From positions 12,271,669-12,335,668 of the forward strand of contig CP137671.1 in assembly GCA_037976565.1 (NCBI GenBank): 64,000 bases of DNA, in the 5' to 3' direction. The stretch comes from Mesocentrotus franciscanus. Lineage: Eukaryota; Echinodermata; Echinoidea; Camarodonta; Strongylocentrotidae. Made by a program: the position numbers and the translations under genes. Positions 1 to 12,800 of this stretch are shown in pieces. Each line of letters starts with the position of its first letter. The first letter of the stretch is position 1. The notes below the pieces were generated by a model, which was given only the letters and a program-made list of their open reading frames with translations, ran no database searches and was not told where the DNA came from.

Positions 1-450
1 GAATTCGAGAGGGAAAAGGTGAAAGGGGTACAGAAACAAGAGAGAAAGAGCGAGAGAAATAGTGAGAGAAAGAAAGAGGAAGGGGATGAGTGATAAATTA
101 AAGAGAGAAGAACGAGGGGATGAGATAAGAGAGAGAGAGAGAGAGAGACAGAAATACACATCGAAAGAGAAATAAATAGAGAAAGAGTAGAATGGTATGG
201 GGTAGAGAAATAAAGAGAGAGAGGGGAAGAAAGTGGGAGATATAAAGATAGCGAGAGAGAGAGAGAGAGATAGAGAGAGAAGGGATAGAGAAGAGAGGGA
301 GAGAGGAGAGAAGGGATAGAGAAGAGAGGAGAGAAGGGATAGAGAACAGAGAGGAGAGAAGGGATACAGAAGAGAGAGAGAGAGGGGGGAGATGAGAGGG
401 ATATAGAAGCGAAAGAGAAAGAGAGAGAGAGAGAGAGAATATTAAGTGAG
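1..450. repeat. GA-rich microsatellite
   Basis: The strand is almost pure purine, with imperfect GA and GGGATAGAGAAGAGA-type units repeated. No coding signal is present. Confidence 0.9.
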
Positions 451-599
451 AGTGTTATAACTTATAACACTAGCAGGACCCGTGGAAAATCCACGGGATT
501 CTAGGGAGGGTGGGAGGGGGTTGTAAGGCCTACTTTTTATAATTTTATAATTTTTCTTCTTCTTTTCATTAATATTTTACTCATTAGAATATCAACCTT

Positions 600-1280
600 T
601 TGTTTGCTGTCCCATGCAGGGGCGGCGATTTCTGTTCATGACCGGGGGGGCGAAATGCGAGGGACGAGGAATCGGTGGCGTAATGAGCAAAAACGGTTGT
701 TTTTTTGTTGTTGGGGGGGGGGAGAAAAAAATCTGCATCACCACCACTCTTACATGTTACATGCAGGCCCCACAAAATGTTTTTCAAAGTGGGGGAGGGG
801 GCTAAAGTATTTAAGATTAGGTAGAGCAAAGCGAGCGAAGCAAGTGGAGGAAAATTGACGTGGGGTCCAGGGGCAAAGCCCCGGCGGGTGTCAAGGGGCG
901 GAGCCCCATGAAGCTCTGGGGATTTAGGCATTTAATATTATTAAGGTCAGATTAGCATCCAGGGGGCTGAGCCCCCGGAAGCTCAGGGGTTTTGGACATT
1001 TAATAATGTTCAGATTAGCATCCAGGGGCCCGCATTAGGGCCCCGGTTGGGTCCAGGGGGCGGAGCCCCCGGAAGCTCAGGTGTTTTAGGCATTAAATTA
1101 CGGTCAGATGAGCAACCAGGGAACCGCCTTAGGGCCCTTGGTGGGGTCCAGGGGGCAGAGCCCCCGGAAGCTCAGGGAAAAATCACGCCATTTCAGCAAC
1201 ATTTTGGATTTTATTTTGGGGGAACTGCCCCCAAGCCCTCCCCATCAGTACGCAAGTACAAGGGAGCGTAGTGAACGAGA
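600..1280. repeat. G-rich dispersed repeat with degenerate tandem units
   Basis: From about 850 to 1,180 a unit recurs three to four times: a GGGTCCAGGGGGCGGAGC-type block able to form a GGGGGC/GCCCCC hairpin, then GGAAGCTCAGG, then an AT-rich TTTAGGCATTTAAT stretch and a CAGATTAGCATCCAGG link. Copies are clearly diverged. Short open frames across it are by-products of base composition. It looks like part of an old mobile or satellite sequence; its family is not recognised. Confidence 0.7.
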
Positions 1281-1974
1281 GGGATGAAGGTGACAGAAGT
1301 GACTACCCCCTCACAGGTTTTTGAAATTTTGTTGTATTAAAAAATTACATTCCTTAGCAAAACTATAGTGTAAAAACAAGCAATAAACTTTTTTCACACT
1401 TCACTTTTCTCGGTATTTACTTGTACATTTTTAAAGAATATTACGCGAGGGAGCGTAGCTTCCGAGTGAGAAGATTTTTGCATTTTTATTTGTCTAAACG
1501 CTGCACTCTTGGGCCCTCCAGAGCCTAAAAGTGTGTTGTAGCCTTTAAATAGTCAGTACTTGCTATACACTTTTTTTGTTTGCACTTTTTCAAATTTTCA
1601 GGGGGGACGATCCCCTAAAAATGAGGGGGACGTCCCTGGTCCCATGTATCGTTTTGAATTTTTTTTATTATTATCTGAATCATGTAATAAAACTTGAAAA
1701 TTGGAAGAAAACAGTGAAATCAATAATTTGTAATTAAAACTGATGCAGATATTTTAGACTTTACTTTCGTTTTCACTTTCGTTATTTACGATTATTGTCG
1801 TCACTTCGTTCTTATTATTCTCACTATCCCTTTCCCGGATCCTCACTCGTTATCTATACGAATATTGTTCTCATGCACTTCACTCCCATTATCATTTTGG
1901 TTATTTTCACACATTGCTAAGTTAATTTAGTCCTACAATGAAATAATATACAAATATACAAATATACAAATATA
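1281..1974. other. No gene seen
   Basis: AT-rich DNA. It holds more fragments of the preceding G-rich repeat (GAGGGAGCGTAG-like at about 1,265 and 1,447; GGGGGACG blocks near 1,600-1,630) and a short ACAAATAT run near 1,950. Nothing else is recognisable. Confidence 0.5.
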
Positions 1975-2133
1975 CAATGACACTCGAAGTGACTCGAGGA
2001 TCTAGCTAAAACTATTCGCATCGAAGGAACATCAAATCATATTATATTCTCGGCATCGCGGCCCGAGAGAGAACAGTACCATTGATGTTCCTGAGTGCGA
2101 ATAGTTTTAGCTTGTTCCGAGAATGAGTCATTG
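1975..2133. mobile_element. Short inverted-repeat element (MITE-like)
   Basis: The left arm (about 1,975-2,033) and right arm (2,082-2,133) are imperfect reverse complements. They share CAATGA at the tip, then AGCTAAAACTATTCGCA and GGAACATCAA. About 48 bases separate the arms. No target duplication was identified. Confidence 0.6.
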
Positions 2134-2716
2134 TGTATTTGTTTTATATCCCTTCCACTTGTAGGCCTATTATTCCTTGGACACTTCTGTAATAGCATAT
2201 ACCGTACTCACTTTCACATCACATTCAATAAATAAATAAAACAAAACAACAATTGCACGGCTCAAACATGAAACACTGAAAGATCTAAAATACACGCTAT
2301 ACAGGTACAGCAGTAGAGTGGTGCAGTTACCGCACAGGGTAAATTGCATGGCGTGAGCGCCGTGACTGGCCTGACACCGCGGGAGTTGGCCGTGCGGAGG
2401 CATTTGAAATTACGTAAGCTCGCTGAATTTACCTTCTCGTCAGTTATATGGTCTCGATAATTACAATCTATTTGCGTTATTATTGTTGTGATTTTAATGT
2501 AGTTTTCATGAAAAGACCAATAAGGCAGAAGCTTGGCAATGATTATGTTGGCATGGTTCACAGAATTTGTATAAATATTTTCAAAGTAAAGATTTTACGC
2601 GAAAAATGGGACGGTTTGTGCCAATCTATTGTTGCAGTCGCACGAATTAACTCGACTGTGTGTGTGAGCATACGTAGAACCAACATATTACGTTCTCGTC
2701 AGTTTGGCTACTGCCT

Positions 2717-2951
2717 ATATAAAGCAAGATGCCTAACACTGGATAGGCCCAACCCGTCGCGCCTTGTATTTGCTACGCTACATGACCTGAGTGGATTGTC
2801 ACCTGCTGTGTATTTCTCTGGCATGCCCGTGAAGTGCCTACAAAGCATATCATACAGCAAGATGCCTAACACGGAGTAGACCCGGTCCGTTGCAGCGTGT
2901 ATTTGCTATATCACATTATGGAGTGGATCGTCTCTTGAAAGTGTATCTCTT
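2717..2951. repeat. Two-copy direct repeat of about 105-110 bp
   Basis: About 2,717-2,820 and 2,842-2,951 align in order: GCAAGATGCCTAACAC, then a GTATTTGCTA block, then GAGTGGAT and GTGTATYTCT. The copies are clearly diverged. Confidence 0.55.
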
Positions 2952-2954
2952 TGA

Positions 2955-3235
2955 TTAGACAGAGGGCGGGTGCACGCCTCGCTGCCTCACTCTCGCGGGT
3001 TCGTCGCCTCCTTGCACGGACAACGCCGGCCGTGCCCACGTCCGCCCGTCCTCCCCGGGACCCTGAAACCACCTTTAACGACACGGACGGCGGTCACGGG
3101 GTCGACGTGGCACGCGGGATACGGCAGACATGCCTCGTGGAATTGTGTCGCCGTTCCCGCCCCGCGGCGAAGGCGGACGCGGTCGAGGAAAGACGTTTTT
3201 CATAAACCCTTTTTTACCCCCGCGGCGATTTTGTG
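2955..3235. other. GC-rich island, origin unknown
   Basis: About 270 bases are strongly GC- and CpG-rich inside AT-rich DNA. Both strands contain open frames, but these have low-complexity Arg/Pro/Ala composition and no domain, so I do not call a gene. It could be a CpG-rich promoter region or a fragment of a repeat. Confidence 0.4.
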
Positions 3236-3250
3236 TATTGATATATAGAT

Positions 3251-3333
3251 GGACCTAATAGGTCCACGGCTATAGAGAGAGAGACGGAGGTATTCTTCAC
3301 CTCCCTTCACCTCCGTCTCTCTTTCTATAGCCG
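3251..3333. repeat. Hairpin repeat
   Basis: CGGCTATAGAGAGAGAGACG at 3,267 is mirrored by an imperfect reverse complement ending at 3,333, with a loop of about 20 bases. It is preceded by the perfect palindrome GGACCTAATAGGTCC. It may be a small foldback element. Confidence 0.55.
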
Positions 3334-4440
3334 TATATATTATATACGGAAAGCAGGGAAATGTCTGCGGAAAGGGAGATATTAGTCCAAAACACGTGTA
3401 GCAATTCACGAATCACTGACCGCTACCCGAGGTCAGTGGCAGAACAACATTCCTCAATAAGGGATGATCTCAAAATAAGAATGTGCAGTACATGATTGAC
3501 TGTTGGGGAAAACGTCAAGTCGACCTTATTATTGAATATTAAATCTTTGTTTGTATGATTAAACGTATCTTCTTCTTGTTTAAATAAAGAAATAAAAAAT
3601 AAATAATGTTACGTTCTGTCTATAAATGATTACCCAAAACTGTCCCTGTACAACGACTTTGCGGGGTAGTTTGAGATTATCCCCAAAATACATGTGCTCG
3701 GAAAATGCAAGCCTGGGATGCGTCTTCGGGCCAAGCCAACGCACATACTACACAATGGGCCTGGGATCAATGCCAGCGTGTCAATGCACGATCACTCCCA
3801 CAAAATACAGGCACGGCCCGTTCGTTCACAGAGCTGGCGAAACAGCAATATTATCATAGTCGAGTCATAACAAATGCATTTCAAATTGAAAACACACAAA
3901 CGATTAAGAGATGGAAATGGAAAAATAAGTTAAAGAGAACAACACTGAATATTCCGGCAGGCCCGCGCAGAGAATGCATAGAGTTTGTACTGAAGTACAG
4001 TAAAGATGGCGGCCTGATCGATTATACAATTATATATTACGATTACAGACAAGTATTTTTTTAATTATTAAACTAGACAGTATAAAAATCATACACTAAG
4101 CCAACTTGACTTTAAAAAAATTATCTTCATGATTATATATATTTGTTTAGTCTGGTAATATGATTTGGTGTCAAAACATGTTAATTATTACACTTTGACA
4201 ATAGTGCTATATATGTGTTTTGCTCTTAAGATGACATGTAAATTTTCGAGCTGAGAGGGAGCTATACCAAATTTACCGGGAGCACCAGTATTTTTTTTTA
4301 TTTTTTATAATTTTTTTTTTCTCCAAATCAAAAGCGTTTTAGAGCCCAATTTTGTTAGAGTTAAGTGTTCTTACAGTATGTTTCACAATGATAATGAAAA
4401 TTTTAAATTTCATGATCCCAAAAAGTTGAAATATTCCCAA
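3334..4440. other. No gene seen
   Basis: AT-rich DNA with poly-T tracts near 4,290-4,320. If the death-fold exon set at 4,660-5,834 continues to the left, its remaining exons should lie here or beyond the window. I searched this stretch on the minus strand and recognised none. Confidence 0.4.
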
Positions 4441-5060
4441 AACTTTGTATTACCTTTAAGGTATTGCATTTCATATTAAAAAGAAACTGTAAACGCCTTT
4501 CTCCGTTTTATTATAATTATAATCGCTTACATTATCAATATATTAATGTATTAGTTTGGCACCTCAATTTATAATATCTTTCAATGTTTAGTAGTTGATA
4601 ACAAAAGAGTAAAATTAAGAAAGAACTAGACATGTGAATGAAAATGTAGAAAGGAATACCTTTCATTCTTGTTAGATCCTCATGAAATCCAAGTTGCTTA
4701 ATAGCACGATAAAGCGATCTGACATTTCCAGACGGACCGTCCTTCCATTCACACAATGTTTTGTAGAGATCTTCCTTTGCCGTGTTTCCAACGGGATTCC
4801 CCACCAACTTGTTCACAATATCTTCCACTTTGACAAGGTCGACTTCATCGACAAGTTTCCAAAGTTCCACATATGAAACGGGATCTGTAGAAAGAACAAC
4901 AGAGATAAATACGATAATACAAGTTCGAGTTGTGTATCATAAAATAATTGGTAACTTTTGGTAAAACAGTGATTTTGTTTTACCGGATTTATTTTACCAC
5001 CCTTTCTATTAGACCTAGAAGTAATAGTACTAGTAGTAGTAGTAGTAGTAGTAGTCGGGG
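4440..5060. repeat. Segmental duplicate of about 9,265-9,790
   Basis: This stretch and 9,265-9,790 match through the intron downstream of the death-fold exon (TTAAGGTATTG, TTTCATATT, GTAGTTGATAA), the 225-bp exon itself and the intron on its other side, and both then reach a GTA-repeat tract. Similarity extends into introns, so this is a genomic duplication of at least 500 bp rather than exon conservation alone. Confidence 0.75.
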
Positions 5061-5834
5061 TAGAATAAGTGGTAACAGCAACAACAATAGTTATAGTAGA
5101 AGAAAAAGAATAAAAAGAAAACAAAGAAATATAAAGTAAGATAATAATGCGTTAGTTGTGTTACTTTGTAATTAGAGGTGGAAAGTAGAACTGGAATATA
5201 AATTAAAAGAAATTCCATATCTCCATCTAGGCAACGCATTTTATTTTTTATCCTTTAGTTGTAAAAATATACCAAAGCTGCCTTTCTATTTCATGCACGT
5301 GTTATTAATGACTTACCAAAATATATTGCCGCTGCCTCTGCGGAATATCCTGCCGTTTTCAATACCTCTAACATTTCTGAAGGGTCTTTGGTTTCCACTG
5401 CCTTTAGCATCATTATGGTGCCTTGATACAATTGCTTAGGTTCGACCTTGGGTTTGTAGTATGTTAGAAGTTGGTCACTTATGCCGAGATCTTCTGCAAA
5501 TGGTTGAACGTCTGCCATAACTAGCCGAAACGCTAATTCGATAAACTCTTCATCGAAGCTATTCTCGTTTCTTCTGAGAGGAAGTAGGCAGGCTACAGAA
5601 GAAGAAAAAAGGGGAAAAAAGTCGATTATGTCGATTATTGCTAAAAAGTGTTAAATTAACTTTGTAGTAGACAATTATTACTCACTAATGGAGAAATTTA
5701 TATAATTTTCGAGATTGCCTACTTACTGTCACCGGATACACTGTTTCGTGGACGCTGGTTATCGTCTGTACGTATCAGAGAGTCTGGCCCTATTACTGGC
5801 ATGATGATACTCTGGTGTTTAGGAATGCAGACGT
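4660..5834 (-). CDS. Death-fold exon cassette, partial gene B
   Basis: Three minus-strand exons with good splice sites: 5,727-5,834, 5,317-5,592 and 4,660-4,884. All begin and end in phase 1 and join in one frame of about 203 codons. The first is a 36-residue linker. The second reads as a death-domain-like helix bundle (DEEFIELAF, FAEDLGIS, MLEVLKTAGYSAEAAA). The third (VELWKLV, DLYKTLCEWKDG, LYRAIKQLGF) is a close duplicate of gene A's exon at 9,425-9,649. The family acts as intracellular adaptor modules in apoptosis and NF-kB signalling. No first or last exon was found. It may be an independent neighbour, a decayed duplicate, or an alternative cytoplasmic end for gene A. Confidence 0.65.
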
Positions 5835-6297
5835 CTGCAAAATAACGATCGACATTATATTTGTGTTAACATTTCTTAATGTGAATTTTATCTAAAAGGA
5901 TAAGAAATAGTGTAACATTAATAGGTTTGACGTTGCAAACACTGGCTCATTTAGTGGGACATACAGTGACCCGCGCCCTCTTTTTAAATACAACGCTGCA
6001 TACTTTAAGTAAACAAAATAAAAAGTTTTAACCCTTGAATTCTCCAACCGCAGGGTATCTGCAAATCTTATGAATTTTGTTTCTTTGTTTTTGCTTGTCA
6101 GGAATTTGTCGAATTGTGCCCCTTTACAGAAGCTTCGATCCATACATGATTGCTTTTTTAACCAGGTGGAAATAGATAGGCCTACTGAAAAATAAATGAA
6201 ACGTCACATAAAGTTAATTGAAATTAAAGTCTCTGAAACACATCGAGCTTGGGATGTCGCTTAGTCGTGAAGCTTATAAAACAAAGAAAACCAGAAA
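5835..6297. other. Intergenic or intronic, no gene seen
   Basis: This lies between the gene B linker exon and the repeat element at 6,298. A minus-strand open frame at 5,892-6,143 has no domain and I do not support it. Confidence 0.4.
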
Positions 6298-7512
6298 AGT
6301 CAACGCAAAGCGTAGCATCCCCTCGCAGGGTACAAATGGCCTATGTACGTCAGAACAAGTTACCTCCATTAGACTATACTATTATATGACTAGGCAAGGA
6401 AGTTAACAACATTTTTACATTTATAATTAGGTGTTTATGCATATTTTATGAGCTATGACCTTTCACCTTTGACCTACATACTCCGAAATCGAACTTAGGC
6501 TGTGTTGTGATACCATGCATGTACCTTCATATCAAATTTCATTAAAATCTGTCAAACATTACTAAAGTTATCGATTGGAAACCAGATTCGCATATTTAAT
6601 GAGCTATGACCTTTGACCTACATACTCCGAAATCAAACTTAGGCTGTGTTTTGATTCCATGTACCTTTATATCAAATTTGATTAAAATCTGTCAAACATT
6701 ACTAAAGTTATCAATCGGAAACCAGATTCGCATATTTAATGAGCTATGACCTTTGACCTGCATACTCCGAAATCAAACTTAGGCTGTGTTTTGATTCCAT
6801 GTACCTTCATATCAAATTTGATTAAAATCCGTCAAACATTACTAAAGTTATCAATCGGAAACCAGATTCGCATATTTAATGAGCTATGACCTTTGACCTA
6901 CATACTCCGAAATCAAACTTAGGCTGTGTTTTGATACCATGTACCTTCATATCAAATTTCATTAAAATCCGTCAAACATTACTAAATTTATCGATCGGAA
7001 ACCAGATTCGCATATTTAATGAGCTATGACCTTTGACCTACATACTCGGAAATTGAACTTAGGCTGTGTTTTGATTCCATGTACCTTCATATAAAATTTC
7101 ATTAAAATCCGTCAAACATTACTAAAGTTATCGATCGGAAACCAGATTCGCATATTTAATGAGCTATGACCTTTGACCTACATACTCGAAATTGAACTTA
7201 GGCTGTGTTTTGATACCATGTACCTTCATATCAAATTTGATTAAAATCCGTCAAACATTACCAAAGTTATCGATCGGAAACCAGATTCGCATATTTAATG
7301 AGCTATGACCTTTGACCTTTGACCTACATACTCCGAAATCGAACTTAGCCATTATTTTGATACCATGTACCTTCATATCAAACTTCATTAAAATCTGTCA
7401 AACATTACTAAAGTTATTGATCGGAAACCAAATTTGTTACGGACGGACGCACGCACGGAAGGACGGACAGCGGCGTTTCTATATCCCCTCCGACTTCGTC
7501 GGCGAGGGGATA
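6298..7512. mobile_element. TATCCCCTCGC-ended dispersed element with an internal 140-bp satellite
   Basis: The left end has GCGTAGCATCCCCTCGC and the right end GACTTCGTCGGCGAGGGGAT, giving short inverted ends. Inside, a unit starting CATATTTAATGAGCTATGACC recurs at about 6,440, 6,591, 6,731, 6,871, 7,011, 7,151 and 7,290, a spacing of 139-151 bp. A GGACGGACG-rich stretch precedes the right end. A shorter relative is at 27,163-27,609. No coding capacity is seen. Confidence 0.8.
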
Positions 7513-7869
7513 AAAAGATTCGTTTTTTAAAGCAATTATTTTCTTCAACAAAGTTATTTTGTTCTTAATTCTGTTTGGTGGCTATACAATAATCTTTACG
7601 TTCCTTGCTAAGGTCCTATAATGGGTGAAGCTAAACTGGTATAAACTGATCTGACAATTTAAAATATCATTTCATGGGCCTATTTTAGGAGGTTAATTTC
7701 GGAGCGTGTAGAGGTTAATTGAAAAAAAGGCTACTTTCGTTGAAAATTCTACGGGACGTTTGTAGTCAAGAGCTTTACAATGATTGGAATAATGTCATCA
7801 CGATTCTACCTTACTCAAATATAGCATAACAATCTAAACACAAAGGACAATATTTCTTTTTAAATAGTA
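7513..7869. other. 3' flank of gene A
   Basis: AT-rich sequence downstream (on the minus strand) of the gene A stop codon. It probably contains the 3' untranslated region. No convincing polyadenylation hexamer was pinned down. Confidence 0.4.
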
Positions 7870-8201
7870 TCATTGCGTAGACTCAATTTCAATCCTAAGT
7901 ACAGAATGTATTCCAAGCTTCATAAAGCACACACCAGCTATGTCTTGGCGGTTGCAACGTTCTGCTGACCGTCGCAGTCTGCACCTGATTTCATAGTAAC
8001 TACACTTTTGTTTCAACACCCAGTCTTTCAGCATGGCATTTGTCCGGAATATTACACCGAGGTCATCTTCATTTCTAGCAGCAATGGTGTTTTCAGGAAG
8101 ACCCAAGGTGTTCCCCAGTCTCTGACAATGCCGTTTGGTGAGAGAGAGAGCAAACTCCTTCAGGACCTCGTCTGTCAGTGCACTCTTGTACTCATCTCGA
8201 A
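7870..8201 (-). CDS. Gene A exon 7: death domain and stop
   Basis: The acceptor is TTTTAG at 8,202-8,207 and the stop is TGA at 7,870. The 109 residues read as a death domain: LTDEVLKEFA (helix 1), HCQRLGNTLGLPENTI (helices 2-3, with the typical LGLP turn), MLKDWVLKQ (the conserved helix-4 tryptophan), then a basic RCRLRRSAERCN helix and a short tail. Homotypic assembly with adaptors is the known role of this fold. Confidence 0.8.
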
Positions 8202-9768
8202 CTAAAATGCGAAATATGAAAATACCTTCACGAATTATTTTAGGCTAAATGACTTTTCCTTCATGATTACAGATACCGGTAAAGCACTTTTCAGATTGAA
8301 TTCCTAGTATATGCAAATAAGACCACTTCATGTTTGCTCTAGATACATAGAGCCTTTGCGATTCTTGAATGTCTTAAAATCCAGTAATTAACAAGTTTTT
8401 GTATTTTGAAAATTAAAAAGTGTACATTTCGAAGATTTCCCGATAACTTTATTTTCTTCATTGTTATCATTGATTTTGTTTTTACCTTATAGTAAGACTT
8501 GTGAAGAGTTGATATTAATTGCACCTTATTTGCGATTGATATCGATCGCAAATGTATATATAAGGGATAGGGGATGATATGCTGCACATGCAATAAAAAT
8601 ATTTTCACATAATTATGTAGGACAAAATCTATGTATGCCTATATATAAATTGAAACAGAACTCTGGTCTTCCTGAATCTCAGGTAAAATTAAATATATAT
8701 CTCACTCTGAAAGAATGTCTTTGCCGATTGGAGATACACTGGACGATGGCGTTCGTCTACCGTCTTTCCTGCTTCCTCTAAAGCGAGACATAGTCGGATC
8801 ATCTGGTTAAGCGGTGAAGTTTTTACTTTCCGATGTACCTCTCCTAAAACATGGCCCATTGGTATCATTTCATCATCTTCATCATGGTTTCCTGCTTGTG
8901 AATCTACCATACGACTTTGGAGCATTTCTTGCGTGTCTGGCGTTGATAGTGTACTTCTTACCCGTATAGATATATCTTCAGAGCAAAATTCCTCTATCTC
9001 TGGCATTGAGCCTGACTTCCACTTCTTCATCATTTTGAGGTTATTCTCGAAGCTGTTACATGAGGAGAAAATTGGACGTCTACCTTGCCTATCCGAAGAA
9101 CACAAGGCTCGCAATATGGGATTAACTGTCTCCTCCTCGCAACTGCGGACGTGCCAGCAAATGTGTGCCAAGTCGTCATCCGAAACCAAGACACTTGTTG
9201 ATGCACGAAAATCTGTAAAGAACAAGCGTATATCGATAACAGTTCAATGTCCTTGTGTTTTTTACATTAAGGTATTGTACTTCATATTGAAAAGAAACTT
9301 ATAAAACCCTTTTTCCGTTTTATTATATTTCTAATCGCTTTCAATGTTTATTAGTTGATAAAAAAAGAAAATTAATTAAGAAAGAACAAACTAGGTAAGT
9401 GAATGAAAAGGTCAAAATGAATACCTTTCATCCTTTTTAGATCATCATGAAATCCAAGTTGCTTAATAGCACGATAGAGCGATCTGAGATTTCCAGACGA
9501 CCCGTCCTTCCATTCACACAATGTACTGTAGAGATCTTCTTTTGCCGTGTTTCGTACGGGATTCCCCACCAACTTGTTTACAATATCTTCCACTTTAGCA
9601 AGGTCGCCCTCATTGACAAGTTTCCAAAGTTCCACATATGAAACGGGATCTGTAGAAAAACAATAGAGATCAATACGATAATACAAGTTTGATTTGCCAC
9701 TCCTTCTATAAGTCCAACGGTGTTTACAACCAATGTTGTTATTGCTGATCTTAGTTACACTAGTAAAT

Positions 9769-9800
<32 letters not shown>

Positions 9801-9802
9801 CC

Positions 9803-9835
<33 letters not shown>

Positions 9836-12800
9836 GTAGTGGTAGTAGTAGTAGTAGTAGAAGTAGTAGTAGTCAGGGTAGTAGTAGTGGTAGTAGCAGC
9901 TACAGTAATAGTGGACGAAGAAGAAAGATATAAATAAATTAGAAGTGATGCTGGAAAGCCCCCATTACACCAAAACAAGTTCTCATAAACGACCAATCCC
10001 GTCCTACAAAACCCTTCAAAATCGTTAAGCCCCCATCACACCAAACTAGTTCTCACTACGTTTTAGAAACGTCTTTAAAATCGTAAAACGGGTTCGGGTC
10101 GGAGTAGAATTTGTAAATAATGTCCATAATACGACCCAAGTTCGTTCATAAACAGTCCCCAATACGTCCATCTCGCCGGTACCCCGTCCACAGTCAGTTC
10201 ATATCAAGATCAGTTCGGGTAAATTTGCCACTTCCAGGCAGTTCAAGCCAGTCCGTAGTCAGTTTATACCCGTTATTAACTAGTTCTACCTCGTTCCCAA
10301 TACTACCAAACCCATTCGAACAAGTTCAGAGACAGTTCAGCTTGTCCTCATCTCGTTCTTAGTGCGTTCGAACGCGCTCCTAGAGCGTGTGGAATCACGT
10401 CCTGGCACAAGGGTTATAAAACCCAAAGCGCGTTCGTGCCATTCCTTATTCCTGTTCAACTTCAACGATTCAAGCTGTGCAAATCAAGACATTCAAGTGA
10501 AGCCCCCATCACACCAAACTAGTTCTCACTACGTTCTGTAAAATGTTGCCAAACGTACTCAAACTGTCTGCGAATGGGGTGAACGTAGAATCAACTGTTT
10601 ACGATCTGTTTAAGAACTTTATGGACGGGCTGGGACTGGCTTGGACGGAAAAGGTGCTCTAAAACTTTGAACCTATTCAAAATTGTCCCCGTCCTGCAAT
10701 TAGATGGACTGACAACGTACTTAAAACGAGATGGACGTACTACGAACGCAATTGCCGTACCTTGCTCCTACAAGGTCGTCAATTCGTCAGATTTCATGTC
10801 AGTTTGTCTAATCTGATAATCCGCTGCAGAATCAAATGACTGATCAATTGGAAAATAATTTCATTCAAACTAGTCGGATGGTTCAGTTACTCAGCCTTCC
10901 AACAATCTTGATAATAACATCATATTTAATACCCTGGCTACGTTTCTCCTTATATTATTCATGTTGTGTGTATACCATGTTTTCATATTCATTGACTATT
11001 ATATTTAGGCAAAATAAATAGTTGCCTTTGGGGGATGATGATAAAGTGGATTACAGGACATTGAACCAATACAAAGCAATGGACAGAAGAAGCACTTTTT
11101 CATAATTCATATAGCCCCCTTATCTATCGAATAAGATATATGCAATGGTAAAAGCAAGCTTTGGATTTGCAACACGGACGGTTCGTGATTAAGAAGAAGA
11201 AAAAAGTCGTACTCTATAAATACATTCATACATTTGTTTTGTTTTACTTAATTACCTTGTTGTCGGATGTGCCGACGAATGATAGCTCCAAGAATTACCG
11301 CAACCAAGAGGATGATGAAAAGAAGTGGAACAACTGTATTGTAAATATTGTAGAAAATATACATGAATACTTCGGTAAAGTCACATCAGAAAAGATGTAC
11401 AAGACATGTTGAGTTCATCTTCCATCTAATTGAGATTCAACCGAGTGCGGTATATTTTAGTAATGCCCGTTGCACACGATATGTCATTTCGATTGTGTTA
11501 ATCACCTAGGCTGATCGAGCCTTTGAAGGCTGTTAATTAGCCCATACGTACGTGCTCATTGCTCATTTCTATTACATTTGTTAATGATGTCGAGACTTCA
11601 AATATCGCACTTATAACTGACGCGAACCTAGTATGACAGGCAACTGATGTCTGTAGTGCAACGGGCATATTCCACCGGCTTCTAAATCAAACATGAATCT
11701 TTTGTTTTATACGATGGATCTACAATATAAATGGAAATATAAATCTATGGATCGGATCTCTATTTAAAGGTAAAGACCAGTTTGGGAAACGCTCCCATTT
11801 CAAAAAATGAAATAGATGCTCTTGTTACGAATCATATGAAAGAATATGTTTTGACTAATACGTGATGATACAAATTTTGCCGGGAAACCGCCTACTAATT
11901 GATATATTTGGTAAATTAGTATATCTATCTGGCCCGGATATATACATGATAGTCCCATATACATCTTTCTGTGTACAGTGCTTGTAACTTTACAAGACTC
12001 GGCCAAATTTCTTATAATTTTGATGATTCCAGAACCTTGCAGTACACACCGATACTTATATGCTAGTTGATCAACCTTTTCTGATCGATTCCACAACGTT
12101 TCTTTCACAATGCAATCGCATGACCAGAACTGGTCTATACCTTTAATGCCAACAGTACGGGCATGTAATGCCATATAAGTGTACCCTGTCAGCAGTCAGC
12201 AGTGATACGCATGTGTGCAGTTTTGACCAATCAGACGCCACGAATCTTGCTAAAATATGTGGTATATACGAAATTTATATATTTTCTATAATAGGTCCCT
12301 GGGGGAGAGTAGAGTAAAATGCGCGCCTCAATGTGGGAACAATGACCTTTGCCCCAATCATGTAATCATGATAATCTACGCACACTTCATCACGTCATGA
12401 CCTTTTGCACTCTCCAAAAGCACCAATACCCGCGTCCCGACTTACAGTGCTTTATCACCTCTGCCGTACGTTATCACTTTACGATAGGAATTTCTGGACG
12501 GTAAGAAATAAAAGGAAGGAATAACATGATGTTAACTGACCTATTAAACTGCATATTTACCTATTGCTAGGGTGCTGTCAGATCGATCAACCGATGCGGT
12601 TGTCACTAATACGGATGCTACGCTTCGGCCCCCAACTCCAGGAATGTCTGACGCTACACACATGTATGGTTCCGGACTTGAAAAAGCTTGTGATGTGATT
12701 GATTGATTTTTCTTCCCATCTTCATTTATCGTTTCCTCAGAATGTATGGTGGTGATATATTGAGAGCCATGAAGAAAGAACAGGTTTAGGTCTGGAAAGT

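Noticed and set aside
584..931. Open frames across the G-rich repeat
   Set aside because: They arise from repeat composition on both strands and show no domain.
6440..7430. Regular 140-bp repeats considered as a CRISPR-like array
   Set aside because: Units abut with no unique spacers, the genome is eukaryotic, and the array is inside a dispersed element.
9760..9996. Threonine-rich frame in the GTA microsatellite
   Set aside because: Pure trinucleotide repeat translation.
11800..12174. 124-codon minus-strand frame
   Set aside because: It lies almost wholly inside an inverted-repeat element in an intron.
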